From Amycolatopsis dendrobii (lineage in GTDB: Bacteria > Actinomycetota > Actinomycetes > Mycobacteriales > Pseudonocardiaceae): DNA of 64,000 bases. Positions 50,155 to 58,957 of the stretch are shown piece after piece. The stretch covers positions 37,641-101,640 of the forward strand of contig NZ_JACGZW010000022.1 in assembly GCF_014145675.1 (NCBI RefSeq), read 5' to 3'. How positions within the stretch are numbered: position 1 is the stretch's first letter; every line of letters begins with the position of its first letter. Below the pieces are notes generated by a model. It did not search any database. It was not told where the DNA came from and saw only the letters and a program-made list of their open reading frames with translations. Made by a program: the position numbers and the translations under genes.

Positions 50155-51410
50155 GAGGCGCCGCGTTCCGTCTCTTGTGGACTGGACAGACGGTCAGCAC
50201 GGTCGGCAGTGCGGTCGCGAGTGCGTCAGTTCCGTTGGTGGCGTTGCTGGTGCTGCACGCTTCGACCTTCGAAGTCGCGTCGCTGACCGCGGCCGCTTGG
50301 ATTCCCTGGCTCGTGGTGGGTCTGCCTGCCGGTGCTTGGGTCGACCGGTGGCCTAAGCGGCGGGTGATGCTGGTCTGTGACGTTGTCCAGATGGCTGCGT
50401 TCCTCGCGGTGCCCATTTCGTGGGTTTTGGGTTCTCTTTCTTTCGCGATGCTCTTGGCCGCGGCTTTGATTGGCGGCTTCGCCCAGGTTTTCTTTTCCCT
50501 CGCCTATCGGGCTTTCCTCCCGTCCGTTGTGGACGATGCTGACTTGTTGGGAGCCAACGTCCGGCTCCAGGGCGCGGAATCCGCCGCGCAAGTGGGCGGC
50601 CCTGGTTTGGCCGGACTGCTGGCTTCGGCGTTCGGACCGGTCAGCGGTGTGCTCGTGGATGCGTTGAGCTTCGGGTTTTCCGCACTGTGCCTGGGTTTCC
50701 TGCGCGCCGACGAGCCACCCCCGCGCCCGCGAACACGCTTGCGCGCCGAAATCGCCGAGGGAATGCGGATCGTGGCGCGGGACCCTTACCTGCGCGTCAT
50801 GGTCCTCTCCGGCGCGGTCGCGAACCTGGCACTGAACGGCTTTTACGCGGTGGCAGTGGTCTTCCTGGTCGACGATTTGGGCCAGGGCCCGGGTGGCGTC
50901 GGACTTGTGCTCGCCTTGGCGGAGGCAGGCGGGGTGCTAGGCGCGACGCTGGTGAGCCGGTTCGCCCGACGGACCGGTACGGCTTGGGGTTTCCTGTGGT
51001 GCGAGGTGCTGGTTGTCCCCGCGATGCTGCTCGGCCCGTTGACCCGGCCCGGGTGGGGTTTGACGCTGTTCGTCCTTGCGGGAGCGGGCATCGCGGCGGG
51101 CGTGGTGGGGTCGAACGTGCTGGGCGCGACGTTTCGGCAGCGGTATTGCCCGCGCCATCTCTACGGCCGGATCAGCGCGAGCTCGTCGATGGTCAACTAC
51201 GGCACGATCTCGCTGGGCGCCCTGGCGGGCGGAGCGCTCGGACAGGCGGCCGGGGTGCGGGTGGCGATGTTCGCGATGGTGGGTGTTCAGCTGGTGTCGC
51301 TGGGGGTGCTGCTGATGGGGCCGTTGCGGCGGGAGCGGGACTTTCCCCAAGTCGCGCTTGCTGTGGACAACCCGGCTGAAGGGGCTGGGGTTGTCGGTGG
51401 GGGCGGATAG
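50151..51410 (+). CDS. MFS transporter (DHA3-like, 12 helices)
   Basis: A 419-residue membrane protein starting at GTG 50151 inside the regulator stop. Features: FRLLWTGQTVSTVGSAVASA in helix 1, GAWVDRWPKRRVMLVCDVVQ as motif A, and RLQGAESAAQVGGPGLAGLL, the MFS_3/enterobactin-exporter-like pattern of drug and siderophore exporters. Regulation by the upstream ArsR-type protein is almost certain from coupling. The substrate is unknown. Confidence 0.88.
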   Translation: MRGAAFRLLWTGQTVSTVGSAVASASVPLVALLVLHASTFEVASLTAAAWIPWLVVGLPAGAWVDRWPKRRVMLVCDVVQMAAFLAVPISWVLGSLSFAMLLAAALIGGFAQVFFSLAYRAFLPSVVDDADLLGANVRLQGAESAAQVGGPGLAGLLASAFGPVSGVLVDALSFGFSALCLGFLRADEPPPRPRTRLRAEIAEGMRIVARDPYLRVMVLSGAVANLALNGFYAVAVVFLVDDLGQGPGGVGLVLALAEAGGVLGATLVSRFARRTGTAWGFLWCEVLVVPAMLLGPLTRPGWGLTLFVLAGAGIAAGVVGSNVLGATFRQRYCPRHLYGRISASSSMVNYGTISLGALAGGALGQAAGVRVAMFAMVGVQLVSLGVLLMGPLRRERDFPQVALAVDNPAEGAGVVGGGG

Positions 51411-51437
51411 ACTGGACAAGGGCCGTCCCCCGGAGAG

Positions 51438-51516
51438 GGCGGGGGCTGCGTTGGCGGGGGCTGCGTTGGCGGGGGCTGCGTTGGCGGGGGCTGCGTTGGC
51501 GGGGGCTGCGTTGGCG
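51438..51516. repeat. 15-bp minisatellite, five perfect copies
   Basis: GGCGGGGGCTGCGTT is repeated five times without error (51438-51512) plus 4 more bases. It lies in the 244-base gap between the exporter and moeA. A frame across it would read ALAGA repeats, but no real gene is evident. Confidence 0.9.
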
Positions 51517-51654
51517 AAGAACGTCTGGCGTGCGGAACCCGGCTGCTGCGCGGCGAGAAGCGGCACCGAGTCACGAGCGTGACGACGGTCGGCCGGTTGA
51601 CGCAGGAACGGCAAAGGGCTGCCGCCAGCAGCCCACCAACCCGCTCAGCCAGAG

Positions 51655-52848
51655 CTAAAGCAGCAGCACCTCAACCTCATCCCCCTCCGAAGCCGCCGAA
51701 ACCTCCTCCGGCAGCACGATCAAGCAATTCGCCTGGGTAAACGCCGCCAGCAAATGCGACCCCGGCCCGCCGCGCGGCCCGACCACCCCGGTCACCTCGC
51801 CGAGCACCGGCGTGAAGAACCCCCGCCGATACTGCCGCCGACCAGCCGGGGAAGGCATGTCCTCGGTCAGCCGAGCCCGCACCCGCCGGCGGTCCACGTC
51901 CGAATGGCCCATCGCCGACAGCACCGCCGGACGGAGAAACGCCTCGAAGGACACCAGCACACTCACCGGATTTCCCGGCAGCGTCACCACCGGCACGCCG
52001 TTCCACCGGCCGCATCCCTGCGGTCCGCCCGGTTGCATCGCGATTTTCTGGAATTCCACGCCTTGTCCGGTCAGTGCGTCCTTCACGACCTCGTAGGCGC
52101 CCGCCGACACCCCACCGGACGTGATCAGCAGGTCCGCCGACTCCAGGCGCGGTTCGATGATCTTGCGGAATTCCTCCACGTCGTCCACCACGCTGCGCAC
52201 GACCTCGACCTGGCAGCCGAGCTCCCGCAGCGCCGCCGCCAGCATCACGCTGTTCGACTCGTAGATTTGCCCGTGCTGCAACGGGTTCGGGGCCTCCACC
52301 AGCTCCGTTCCGGTCGACACCACCAGCACCGACAGCGGCCGGAACACCTCCAGTTCCGCCAAGCCGACCGCCGCGGCGAGGCCGAGGTGCGCGTGGCTCA
52401 GCACGGTGCCCGCGTGCAGCGCGATCGTCCCCTCGGTGACGTCCTCGCCGATCCGGCGGATGTGGTTGCCGACAGAAGCCGCGCGGGAGATCCGGACTTC
52501 CGACGTGCCGCGGTCGGTGTCCTCGACCATCACGATCGCGTCCGCGCTCGGCGGCAGCGGCGCGCCGGTCATGATCCGCTGAGCGGTACCCGATTCGAGC
52601 GGTTTGACGTCGACCCGGCCGGCCGGGATGTCGTCGGCCACGGGGAGCGTCACCGGCACCTCGGCGACGTCCGCGGCGCGCACGGCATACCCGTCCATCG
52701 CCGAGTTGTCGAACGGCGGCAGCGCCACCCCGGCGAGCACGTCGCGGGCGAGGACGAGCCCGGCCGCATCGGCGACGGGAACAGTACGAACGGGCGCGCG
52801 GCCGAGCAGTTCGGTCACGGTCTCGCGGTAGGCGTCGACGGAGATCAC
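51655..52848 (-). CDS. moeA: Molybdopterin molybdenumtransferase
   Basis: A 397-residue enzyme inserting molybdate into molybdopterin-AMP. Motifs: PPFDNSAMDGYAVRA (residues about 50-64), MTGAPLPPSADAIVMVEDT, LVVSTGTELVE, ITSGGVSAGAYEVVKDAL, and VVTLPGNPVSVLVSFE. GTG 52848 was chosen because GAGGGAGG lies 9 bases before it; the ATG at 52857 would directly abut that site. No other molybdenum-cofactor gene adjoins. Confidence 0.93.
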   Translation of the reverse strand: MISVDAYRETVTELLGRAPVRTVPVADAAGLVLARDVLAGVALPPFDNSAMDGYAVRAADVAEVPVTLPVADDIPAGRVDVKPLESGTAQRIMTGAPLPPSADAIVMVEDTDRGTSEVRISRAASVGNHIRRIGEDVTEGTIALHAGTVLSHAHLGLAAAVGLAELEVFRPLSVLVVSTGTELVEAPNPLQHGQIYESNSVMLAAALRELGCQVEVVRSVVDDVEEFRKIIEPRLESADLLITSGGVSAGAYEVVKDALTGQGVEFQKIAMQPGGPQGCGRWNGVPVVTLPGNPVSVLVSFEAFLRPAVLSAMGHSDVDRRRVRARLTEDMPSPAGRRQYRRGFFTPVLGEVTGVVGPRGGPGSHLLAAFTQANCLIVLPEEVSAASEGDEVEVLLL

Positions 52849-52924
52849 GCGGACCATCCTCCCTCTTGCTGCCCGTCGTGCAACACTCTCCCGGCACAAG
52901 CCGGGGAGTACGGGGAGAGTTCTG

Positions 52925-52981
52925 ATGCAGTTTCGGGTCCGCAACCAGCACGGGCGCGCCGCGCTCGCGACGCCCCGCTGA
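52925..52981 (+). CDS. Short upstream reading frame (18 codons) before AIM24 gene
   Basis: ATG with GGGGAGAG 5 bases upstream encodes MQFRVRNQHGRAALATPR and stops one base before the AIM24 ATG, which has no ribosome-binding site of its own. This suggests coupled re-initiation. The peptide may be a leader or the decayed start of a duplicate AIM24 gene. The hairpin-forming ACTCTCCCGGC...GCCGGGGAGT at about 52894-52919 lies just upstream. Confidence 0.45.
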   Translation: MQFRVRNQHGRAALATPR

Positions 52982-52982
52982 C

Positions 52983-53594
52983 ATGCGCGTCCACACCAGG
53001 CACACGCCGGGGTTCGGCGTCGCCCGCGTGCTGCTCGCCCCCGGCGAAGCCGTGCAGGCCGCCGCGGAATCGTTGCTGGCCAGCAGCTTCAACGTCGCCG
53101 AGACGAACCAGAACCGAGGGCGCAAGGGCGGCCGTTCGGTGTTCACCGCGCCGCAGGAAGGCGGCTGGGTCGACCTGGCCCCGCTCGGTCCCGGCGACGT
53201 CTATCCGCTCGAATTGACCGGTTCCACCGGCTGGTCGGTGCACCGCGAGGGCGTGCTGGCCCGGCCGAGCACGGTCCGCGTCGACCAGAACTGGGCCCCG
53301 CTGCAGCAGTTGTTCGGCGCCGATTCCGGATTTCTCGAGCACTACAGCGGCCGCGGTCCGCTGCTGCTCACCGCACCCGGCCCGGTGGACTCGTTCGACC
53401 TCGGCCGCGGCGAGATCGTCACCGTGCGCCCGGACTACCTCCTCGCCTATCCCGACACGGTGCAATGCCGGTTGCGCGCACTCGACCCGAGCGGCCCGCA
53501 ATCACTGCGCACCGGCGAAGGACTCGTCCTCGATTTCGCCGGACCGGGAACCGTGCTCGTCCAATCGCGCAACCGGCGAGTATCGCAGGCGTAA
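52983..53594 (+). CDS. AIM24 family protein
   Basis: A 203-residue beta-rich protein. Family marks: RVHTRHTPGFGVARVLLAPG at the start, FTAPQEGGWVDLAPLGPGDV, and a middle region SFNVAETNQNRGRKGGRSVF. The usual ESGAMV motif is altered to ESLLASSF, so it belongs to the shorter actinobacterial branch. Function is unknown (yeast Aim24 is mitochondrial). It depends for translation on the short frame upstream. Confidence 0.8.
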   Translation: MRVHTRHTPGFGVARVLLAPGEAVQAAAESLLASSFNVAETNQNRGRKGGRSVFTAPQEGGWVDLAPLGPGDVYPLELTGSTGWSVHREGVLARPSTVRVDQNWAPLQQLFGADSGFLEHYSGRGPLLLTAPGPVDSFDLGRGEIVTVRPDYLLAYPDTVQCRLRALDPSGPQSLRTGEGLVLDFAGPGTVLVQSRNRRVSQA

Positions 53595-53699
53595 GGGGAT
53601 TCTGCCGATTACCCCATTGCCGGGAGCGCTGATTCCGGTAGCGTGAACTCCACTTCGCACGCTGATGGACAGCGGATTTTGGTCCCGAGGGAGGGCGCC

Positions 53700-53903
53700 G
53701 TGGCAGTCGGCACCGTCAAGTGGTTCAACTCGGAAAAGGGCTACGGGTTCATCGAATCCCCCGAAGGTCCGGACGTCTTCGTTCACTATTCGGCCATCCA
53801 GGCCGACGGATTCCGCACCCTCGACGAGGGCGACCGGGTGGAGTTCGAAGTCCAGTCCGGCCGCGACGGCCGAAGCCAGGCCGCGGACGTCCGCAAGGTC
53901 TAG
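53700..53903 (+). CDS. Cold-shock protein (CspA family)
   Basis: A 67-residue OB-fold RNA chaperone. RNP1 KGYGFI and RNP2 VFVHYSAI are intact (the usual FVHFS is FVHYS). GTG 53700 follows GGGAGGG by 5-6 bases and gives the standard length; the longer frame from 53643 lacks homology. The 106-base leader is typical of regulated cold-shock mRNAs. It is transcribed toward the kinase gene 71 bases on. Confidence 0.95.
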   Translation: MAVGTVKWFNSEKGYGFIESPEGPDVFVHYSAIQADGFRTLDEGDRVEFEVQSGRDGRSQAADVRKV

Positions 53904-53974
53904 CGAGGCAGGTCCGCTGACCGGTTGGGCGAACCGCCAGTGGCAGCGGATACCGGCGCGTTAAGCTGCGCTGC

Positions 53975-55693
53975 GTGACAGGCGACGTGTCGGGGGACCT
54001 CACCGGTCGCCAGCTGGGCCACTACCGCATCGACTCGGTGCTCGGCAAGGGCGGCATGAGCGTGACCTACCAGGCCACGGACACGCGGCTCGGCCGCAAG
54101 GTGGCGCTGAAGGTCATCGGCGACCACCTGGGAGCCGACGCCGAGTTCCGCGAACGGTTCGTCGACGAGGCCCGCAACACCTCCGCGATCGACCACGCCA
54201 ACGTCGTCCCGCTGTACGACTTCGGCGAACTCGACGGCATGCTCTACATCGCCATGCGGATGGTCGACGGCGGCGACCTCGCCGGCCTGATGTCCGCGGG
54301 CCCGATCAGCCCGTCCCGCGCGCTCAGCCTGCTCGACCAGGTCGCCGACGCCCTCGACACGCTGCACAACCACGGCCTCGTCCACCTCGACGTCAAACCG
54401 GCCAACGTCCTCGTCACCAGCCGCGAGACCTCCCGCGAGCACGTCTACGTCGCCGACTTCGGCCTCACCCGCCGCGGAGCCACCGGCCACCGCACCCGCG
54501 GCGGCGACTTCCTCGGCTCGCCCACCTACGCCGCCCCGGAACACCTGCGCGGCGAACCGCTCGACGGCCGCACCGACCAGTACGCCCTCACCTGCGTCCT
54601 GTTCGCCTGCCTGACCGGCAACCCGCCCTTCCGCGGCGACGTCCCGACCGTCATCAAGGGCCACCTCGGCGGGGAACCGCCGTCGGTGGCGAGCGTGGTC
54701 GCGCTCCCGGCCGCCGTCGACGACGTCATCCGCAAGGGCATGGCGAAAAACCCCAACGACCGCTACCCGAACTGCGTCGCGATGATCGCCGCGGCCAGGG
54801 TCGCGCTCGGCCCGCTCGCGACGTCGGACACCCCGCCGGGCCCCGCCCGGCCGAACGGACTTCCGGAGGCGGGCATGCAGCAAGGACCTGGCGGCGCGGG
54901 CGCACCTGGGCCTGGCGGACCTGGAGCCGGTGGTCCCGGTGGTCCTGGTCCCGCTGCTGGCGGACCCGGTGCCGGTGGACCCGCTGGCCCTGGCGCTGGT
55001 CCCGGTGGACCGGGCGCGCAGCCGGGAAGTCCCGGAGCCGCGGGTCAGGGCGCTCCCGGCGTTGGCGCGCCGGGCGGCCAGGGCGTCCCCGGCGCCTGGG
55101 GTGCTCCGCAGCCCGGCCAAGGCGGATACCCCGCCCAAGGCGGCTACGGCGGCCCCGCCGGTTACGGCAACCAGCCCGGTTATCCAGCACAGCCCGGCCA
55201 GCCCGGCCAGCCGCAGCCCGGCCAGCAGGCTTACCCCGGCCAAGCCCCGGCAGGCCCGCCGCCCGGCTACGGCTACCCGGGCCAGCCCGGCCTGGGCCAG
55301 CAAGCACAACAGGGCCCTCCACCCGGCTACGGCGGCTACCCGAACCAGCCCGGCTACCCCGCCCAGCCCAACCAGCAGGGCCATCCGAACCAGGCCTTCG
55401 GCGACCCGATGCGGCTGCGTCCGCCGTCCCCGGCGGGCGGCGCGGGCGCGTTCGAAAAGCAGCCCAAGAGCGGCGGCCTGAAGTGGCTGTGGATCGCGCT
55501 GGGCGTACTGGTCGCGGCCGGGATCGTCGTCGGCGCGATCTTCCTCTTCGGCGGGGACGACAACGGCAGCGGCGGGACCGCTCCGGCGTCCTCGGCTCCC
55601 AACATCCCGGTCGGTCCCGGCGGCTCGAAGTCGGCCGGTCCGTCGTCGCTGCGCCCGCCGCCGTCGTCGATCCACATCCAGCCGAGCCACTGA
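53975..55693 (+). CDS. Transmembrane Ser/Thr protein kinase
   Basis: A 572-residue kinase. P-loop GKGGMS is at 24-29, the catalytic Lys46, Glu65, the catalytic loop HLDVKPAN with Asp139 (Leu replaces the usual Arg of HRD), DFG at 161-163, and the activation segment GSPTYAAPE at 181-189. Residues about 290-490 are a Gly/Pro/Gln-rich linker with QPGYPAQPGQPGQPQPGQQA-like repeats. A membrane helix (LKWLWIALGVLVAAGIVVGA, about 505-525) precedes a short 45-residue extracellular tail without PASTA domains. GTG 53975 is used. Confidence 0.92.
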   Translation: MTGDVSGDLTGRQLGHYRIDSVLGKGGMSVTYQATDTRLGRKVALKVIGDHLGADAEFRERFVDEARNTSAIDHANVVPLYDFGELDGMLYIAMRMVDGGDLAGLMSAGPISPSRALSLLDQVADALDTLHNHGLVHLDVKPANVLVTSRETSREHVYVADFGLTRRGATGHRTRGGDFLGSPTYAAPEHLRGEPLDGRTDQYALTCVLFACLTGNPPFRGDVPTVIKGHLGGEPPSVASVVALPAAVDDVIRKGMAKNPNDRYPNCVAMIAAARVALGPLATSDTPPGPARPNGLPEAGMQQGPGGAGAPGPGGPGAGGPGGPGPAAGGPGAGGPAGPGAGPGGPGAQPGSPGAAGQGAPGVGAPGGQGVPGAWGAPQPGQGGYPAQGGYGGPAGYGNQPGYPAQPGQPGQPQPGQQAYPGQAPAGPPPGYGYPGQPGLGQQAQQGPPPGYGGYPNQPGYPAQPNQQGHPNQAFGDPMRLRPPSPAGGAGAFEKQPKSGGLKWLWIALGVLVAAGIVVGAIFLFGGDDNGSGGTAPASSAPNIPVGPGGSKSAGPSSLRPPPSSIHIQPSH

Positions 55694-55738
55694 CCCGGCC
55701 GACCTGCTGCGGAAGCGCACCGACGCTGACCTGCGCTC

Positions 55739-55765
55739 CTTGCACTCGACCCCGGAGAGTGCTAA
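55739..55765 (+). promoter_or_regulatory. CIRCE element 1 (upstream copy)
   Basis: CTTGCACTC-N9-GAGTGCTAA, close to the CIRCE consensus TTAGCACTC-N9-GAGTGCTAA (right half exact). It should bind HrcA. 195 bases before groEL. Confidence 0.85.
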
Positions 55766-55773
55766 ACACGGCA

Positions 55774-55800
55774 TTGGCACTCGACGCCGTCGAGTGCTAG
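55774..55800 (+). promoter_or_regulatory. CIRCE element 2
   Basis: TTGGCACTC-N9-GAGTGCTAG. It lies 8 bases after element 1; centres are 35 bp apart. It is a second HrcA site in the same groEL promoter. Confidence 0.88.
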
Positions 55801-55959
55801 GCGAGCGGTCACCGACCGCCTGCCTGAAGGTCGGGACGGTGAGGCTGACCCACCGGTCAGTCGTCCGTCGCGGGCACCGAGCCTGGCCGAGGACGTGTCC
55901 TGCTGCCGCCGCTGGAGACAGCGCGGCGGTGGCGCCCAATACCGGAGGACCACACCGCA

Positions 55960-57588
55960 ATGGCCAAACTGATCGCGTTCGACGAGGACGCCCGCCGCGG
56001 TCTTGAGCGCGGCTTGAACACCCTCGCCGAAGCCGTCAAGGTGACCCTCGGCCCGCGGGGCCGGAACGTCGTGCTCGAAAAGAAGTGGGGCGCGCCGACG
56101 ATCACCAACGACGGTGTCTCCATCGCCAAGGAGATCGAGCTCGAGGACCCGTGGGAGAAGATCGGGGCCGAGCTCGTCAAGGAAGTTGCCAAGAAGACCG
56201 ACGACGTCGCGGGCGACGGCACCACCACCGCCACCGTGCTCGCCCAGGCGCTCGTGCGCGAGGGCCTGCGCAACGTCGCGGCCGGCGCCGACCCGATCTC
56301 GCTCAAGCGGGGCATCGAGGCGGCCGTCGAGGCCATCACCGAGCAGCTGCACAAGGCCGCCGTCCAGATCGAGACCAAGGAGCAGATCGCTGCTACCGCC
56401 TCGATCTCGGCCGCTGACCGCACCATCGGCGAGCTGATCGCCGAGGCGCTGGACAAGGTCGGCAAGGAAGGCGTCGTCACCGTCGAGGAGAGCAACACCT
56501 TCGGGCTCGAGCTGGAGCTCACCGAGGGCATGCGCTTCGACAAGGGCTACGTGTCCGGTTACTTCGTGACCGACCCGGAGCGCCAGGAAGCCGAGCTGGA
56601 GGACCCGTACGTCCTGCTCTTCGGTTCCAAGATCTCCAACGTCAAGGACGTCCTGCCGCTGCTGGAGAAGGTCATCCAGTCCGGCAAGCCGCTCCTGATC
56701 ATCGCCGAGGACGTCGAGGGCGAAGCCCTGGCGACCCTGGTCGTCAACAAGATCCGCGGCACCTTCAAGTCCGTCGCCGTCAAGGCCCCGGGCTTCGGCG
56801 ACCGCCGCAAGGCGATCCTGCAGGACATCGCGATCCTGACCGGCGGCCAGGTCATCTCCGAGGACGTCGGCCTCAAGCTGGAGAACGCGGACCTGTCGCT
56901 GCTGGGCCGCGCCCGCAAGGCCGTCATCACCCGGGACGAGACCACCATCGTCGAGGGTGCCGGCGACGCGGACCAGATCCAGGGTCGCGTCAACCAGATC
57001 CGTGCGGAGATCGAGAACTCCGACTCGGACTACGACCGCGAGAAGCTGCAGGAGCGGCTCGCGAAGCTGGCCGGCGGCGTTGCCGTCATCAAGGCCGGCG
57101 CCGCGACCGAGGTCGAGCTGAAGGAGCGCAAGCACCGCATCGAGGACGCGGTGCGCAACGCCAAGGCCGCCGTGGAAGAGGGCATCGTCGCCGGCGGTGG
57201 CGTGGCCCTGATCCAGGCTGCCGAGGCCGCTTTCGCGGGCCTGAAGCTGACCGGTGACGAGGCCACTGGCGCGAACATCGTCAAGGTCGCCGTCGAGGCT
57301 CCGCTCAAGCAGATCGCGATCAACGCCGGTCTCGAGGGCGGCGTCGTGGCGGAGAAGGTCAAGGGCCTGCCGCAGGGCCACGGCCTGAACGCCGCCACCG
57401 GCGAGTACGAGGACCTGCTCGCGGCCGGTGTTCCGGACCCGACGAAGGTCACCCGCTCCGCGCTGCAGAACGCCGCTTCCATCGCGGCGCTGTTCCTGAC
57501 CACCGAGGCTGTCGTCGCGGACAAGCCGGAGAAGGCTGCTGCCGCTCCGGCCGACCCGTCCGGCGGCATGGGTGGCATGGACTTCTGA
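55960..57588 (+). CDS. groEL: 60-kDa chaperonin GroEL
   Basis: A 542-residue chaperonin subunit. Seen are the N-terminal KLIAFDEDARRGLERGLNTL, VTLGPRGRNVVLEKKWGAPT, the ATP site DGTTTATVLAQALVREGLRN, VKAPGFGDRRKAILQDIAIL, and the C-terminal Gly/Met tail GGMGGMDF. No groES precedes it, so it is the stand-alone second groEL copy found in actinomycetes. Two CIRCE elements show HrcA control. GGAGG lies 13 bases before the ATG. A hairpin follows the stop. Confidence 0.97.
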   Translation: MAKLIAFDEDARRGLERGLNTLAEAVKVTLGPRGRNVVLEKKWGAPTITNDGVSIAKEIELEDPWEKIGAELVKEVAKKTDDVAGDGTTTATVLAQALVREGLRNVAAGADPISLKRGIEAAVEAITEQLHKAAVQIETKEQIAATASISAADRTIGELIAEALDKVGKEGVVTVEESNTFGLELELTEGMRFDKGYVSGYFVTDPERQEAELEDPYVLLFGSKISNVKDVLPLLEKVIQSGKPLLIIAEDVEGEALATLVVNKIRGTFKSVAVKAPGFGDRRKAILQDIAILTGGQVISEDVGLKLENADLSLLGRARKAVITRDETTIVEGAGDADQIQGRVNQIRAEIENSDSDYDREKLQERLAKLAGGVAVIKAGAATEVELKERKHRIEDAVRNAKAAVEEGIVAGGGVALIQAAEAAFAGLKLTGDEATGANIVKVAVEAPLKQIAINAGLEGGVVAEKVKGLPQGHGLNAATGEYEDLLAAGVPDPTKVTRSALQNAASIAALFLTTEAVVADKPEKAAAAPADPSGGMGGMDF

Positions 57589-57604
57589 GTTCGGCTGCTT
57601 TTCC

Positions 57605-57645
57605 GGCGAAGCCCGGTTCACCCTCGCGGTGGGCCGGGCTTCGCC
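57605..57645. terminator. Terminator between groEL and PspC gene
   Basis: GGCGAAGCCCGG and CCGGGCTTCGCC flank 17 bases, 17 bases after the groEL stop and 11 before the convergent PspC stop. Likely shared by both. Confidence 0.8.
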
Positions 57646-57655
57646 CGTTCCTGGC

Positions 57656-57865
57656 TCAGTCTTCGGGAGTCAGGACGGCAGCGGCGGCGTAGACCGGGAG
57701 GATCACCCCGGCCGAGAGCACGGCGCCGGCGACCGCGGCGATGCGCACCATCGACGGGTCGACGTTGAGGTAGTTGGCCCATCCGCCGCACACGCCGGTG
57801 AGCATGCGGTCGGAGCGGCTGCGGAAGATCTTCTTGGCCGGTGCGGCCTGCACGTTGTCCGTCAT
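57656..57865 (-). CDS. PspC-domain small membrane protein
   Basis: A 69-residue protein with the PspC signature FRSRSDRMLTGVCGGWANYL at residues 14-33 and one hydrophobic segment (VRIAAVAGAVLSAGVILPVY, about 42-61). Stand-alone PspC proteins are envelope-stress related. ATG 57865 starts right before the domain. It is monocistronic. Confidence 0.9.
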   Translation of the reverse strand: MTDNVQAAPAKKIFRSRSDRMLTGVCGGWANYLNVDPSMVRIAAVAGAVLSAGVILPVYAAAAVLTPED

Positions 57866-57950
57866 GCCAGCAATACTCCGCGACCGGCGTGCGCCGCACA
57901 TCCGGGATCGCCCCGGAGAAAGCCCCGGGGCCGCGACCCTGAAGTCTCCC

Positions 57951-58889
57951 TTACCCGCTGATCTTCCGGACCCGCTCGAACCGGTCCAGCCACGCCGCTG
58001 CCACCTCGGGCGACGCGGCGAATTCGGCATAGGCGTCGGGTTCCGGGGCCTGCCGCGGCACCGGCAGATAACCGTCCACAGGGGACAGCGTGGTGGTGCA
58101 GACATCCCCGCGCAGCAACGACATCGTGCCGAGCCCGCAGGCGAAGTCCAGCTCCGGCAACGCGCCGGCGAGCGCGAGACCGGCGGCCAGCCCGACACTC
58201 GTCTCCACGGCTGACGAGACCACACACGGCAGCCCGCACGCCTCCGCGACCTCCAGCGCACGCCGCACTCCGCCGAGCGGGGCGACCTTGAGCACGGCGA
58301 TGTCGGCAGCTCCGGCGACGGCGACCTTCAGCGGATCTTCCGCGCGGCGGATCGATTCGTCGGCCGCGATCCGCACCGACACCCGACGGCGAACGGCGGC
58401 CAGGTCGTCGATCGTGGGGCACGGTTGCTCGGCATACTCCAGTCCACCGGCCGCGCGGTCGAGTTCGCTGAGCGCGTGCACGGCGGTGTCGACGTCCCAC
58501 GCCGTGTTGGCGTCGACCCGGATCGCACCGGACGGGCCCAGCGCGTCGCGGACCGCTTCGATGCGCGCGCAGTCCTCGGCCAGCGTCGCGCGTTTGTCGG
58601 CGACCTTGACCTTCGCCGTGCGGCAGCCGGACGCGCGGACCAGTTCGTGTGCACGTTCGGGCGACACGATGGGGACTGTCGTGTTCACCTCAATCCGGTC
58701 GCGGACCGGCTCCGGCCAGCCTTCTTCGCTCGCTTCGAGCGCGGCGGCGAGCCACGGAACGCTCTCGGTGTCCGAATAATCCGCGAACGGGCAGAACTCG
58801 CCCCAGCCGGCGGCGCCGCGGAGCAACAGTCCTTCACGGACGGTGATATCCCGGAACCGGGTGTGCAGCGGGAGCGCGTAAACCTGCAT
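57951..58889 (-). CDS. menC: o-Succinylbenzoate synthase
   Basis: A 312-residue enolase-superfamily enzyme of menaquinone synthesis, dehydrating SHCHC to o-succinylbenzoate. Catalytic and metal residues are in place: the Lys pair in AKVKVADKR, Asp in RVDANTAWD, Glu in EYAEQPCP, Asp in IAADESIR, and Lys in VLKVAPLGGV. Length and order match actinobacterial MenC. No other men gene is in the window. It is divergent from the AfsR-like gene with a 68-base gap. Confidence 0.92.
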   Translation of the reverse strand: MQVYALPLHTRFRDITVREGLLLRGAAGWGEFCPFADYSDTESVPWLAAALEASEEGWPEPVRDRIEVNTTVPIVSPERAHELVRASGCRTAKVKVADKRATLAEDCARIEAVRDALGPSGAIRVDANTAWDVDTAVHALSELDRAAGGLEYAEQPCPTIDDLAAVRRRVSVRIAADESIRRAEDPLKVAVAGAADIAVLKVAPLGGVRRALEVAEACGLPCVVSSAVETSVGLAAGLALAGALPELDFACGLGTMSLLRGDVCTTTLSPVDGYLPVPRQAPEPDAYAEFAASPEVAAAWLDRFERVRKISG

Positions 58890-58957
58890 GACTGCCGATC
58901 ATGCCATCGCCGCGGCGACGGGAACCGAGGTGCCGCGGAGGCCGTCTGAACGCCACA

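Noticed and set aside
51358..51582. Frame encoding ALAGA pentapeptide repeats
   Set aside because: It follows only from the 15-bp repeat; no ribosome-binding site, overlaps the exporter end, no homology.
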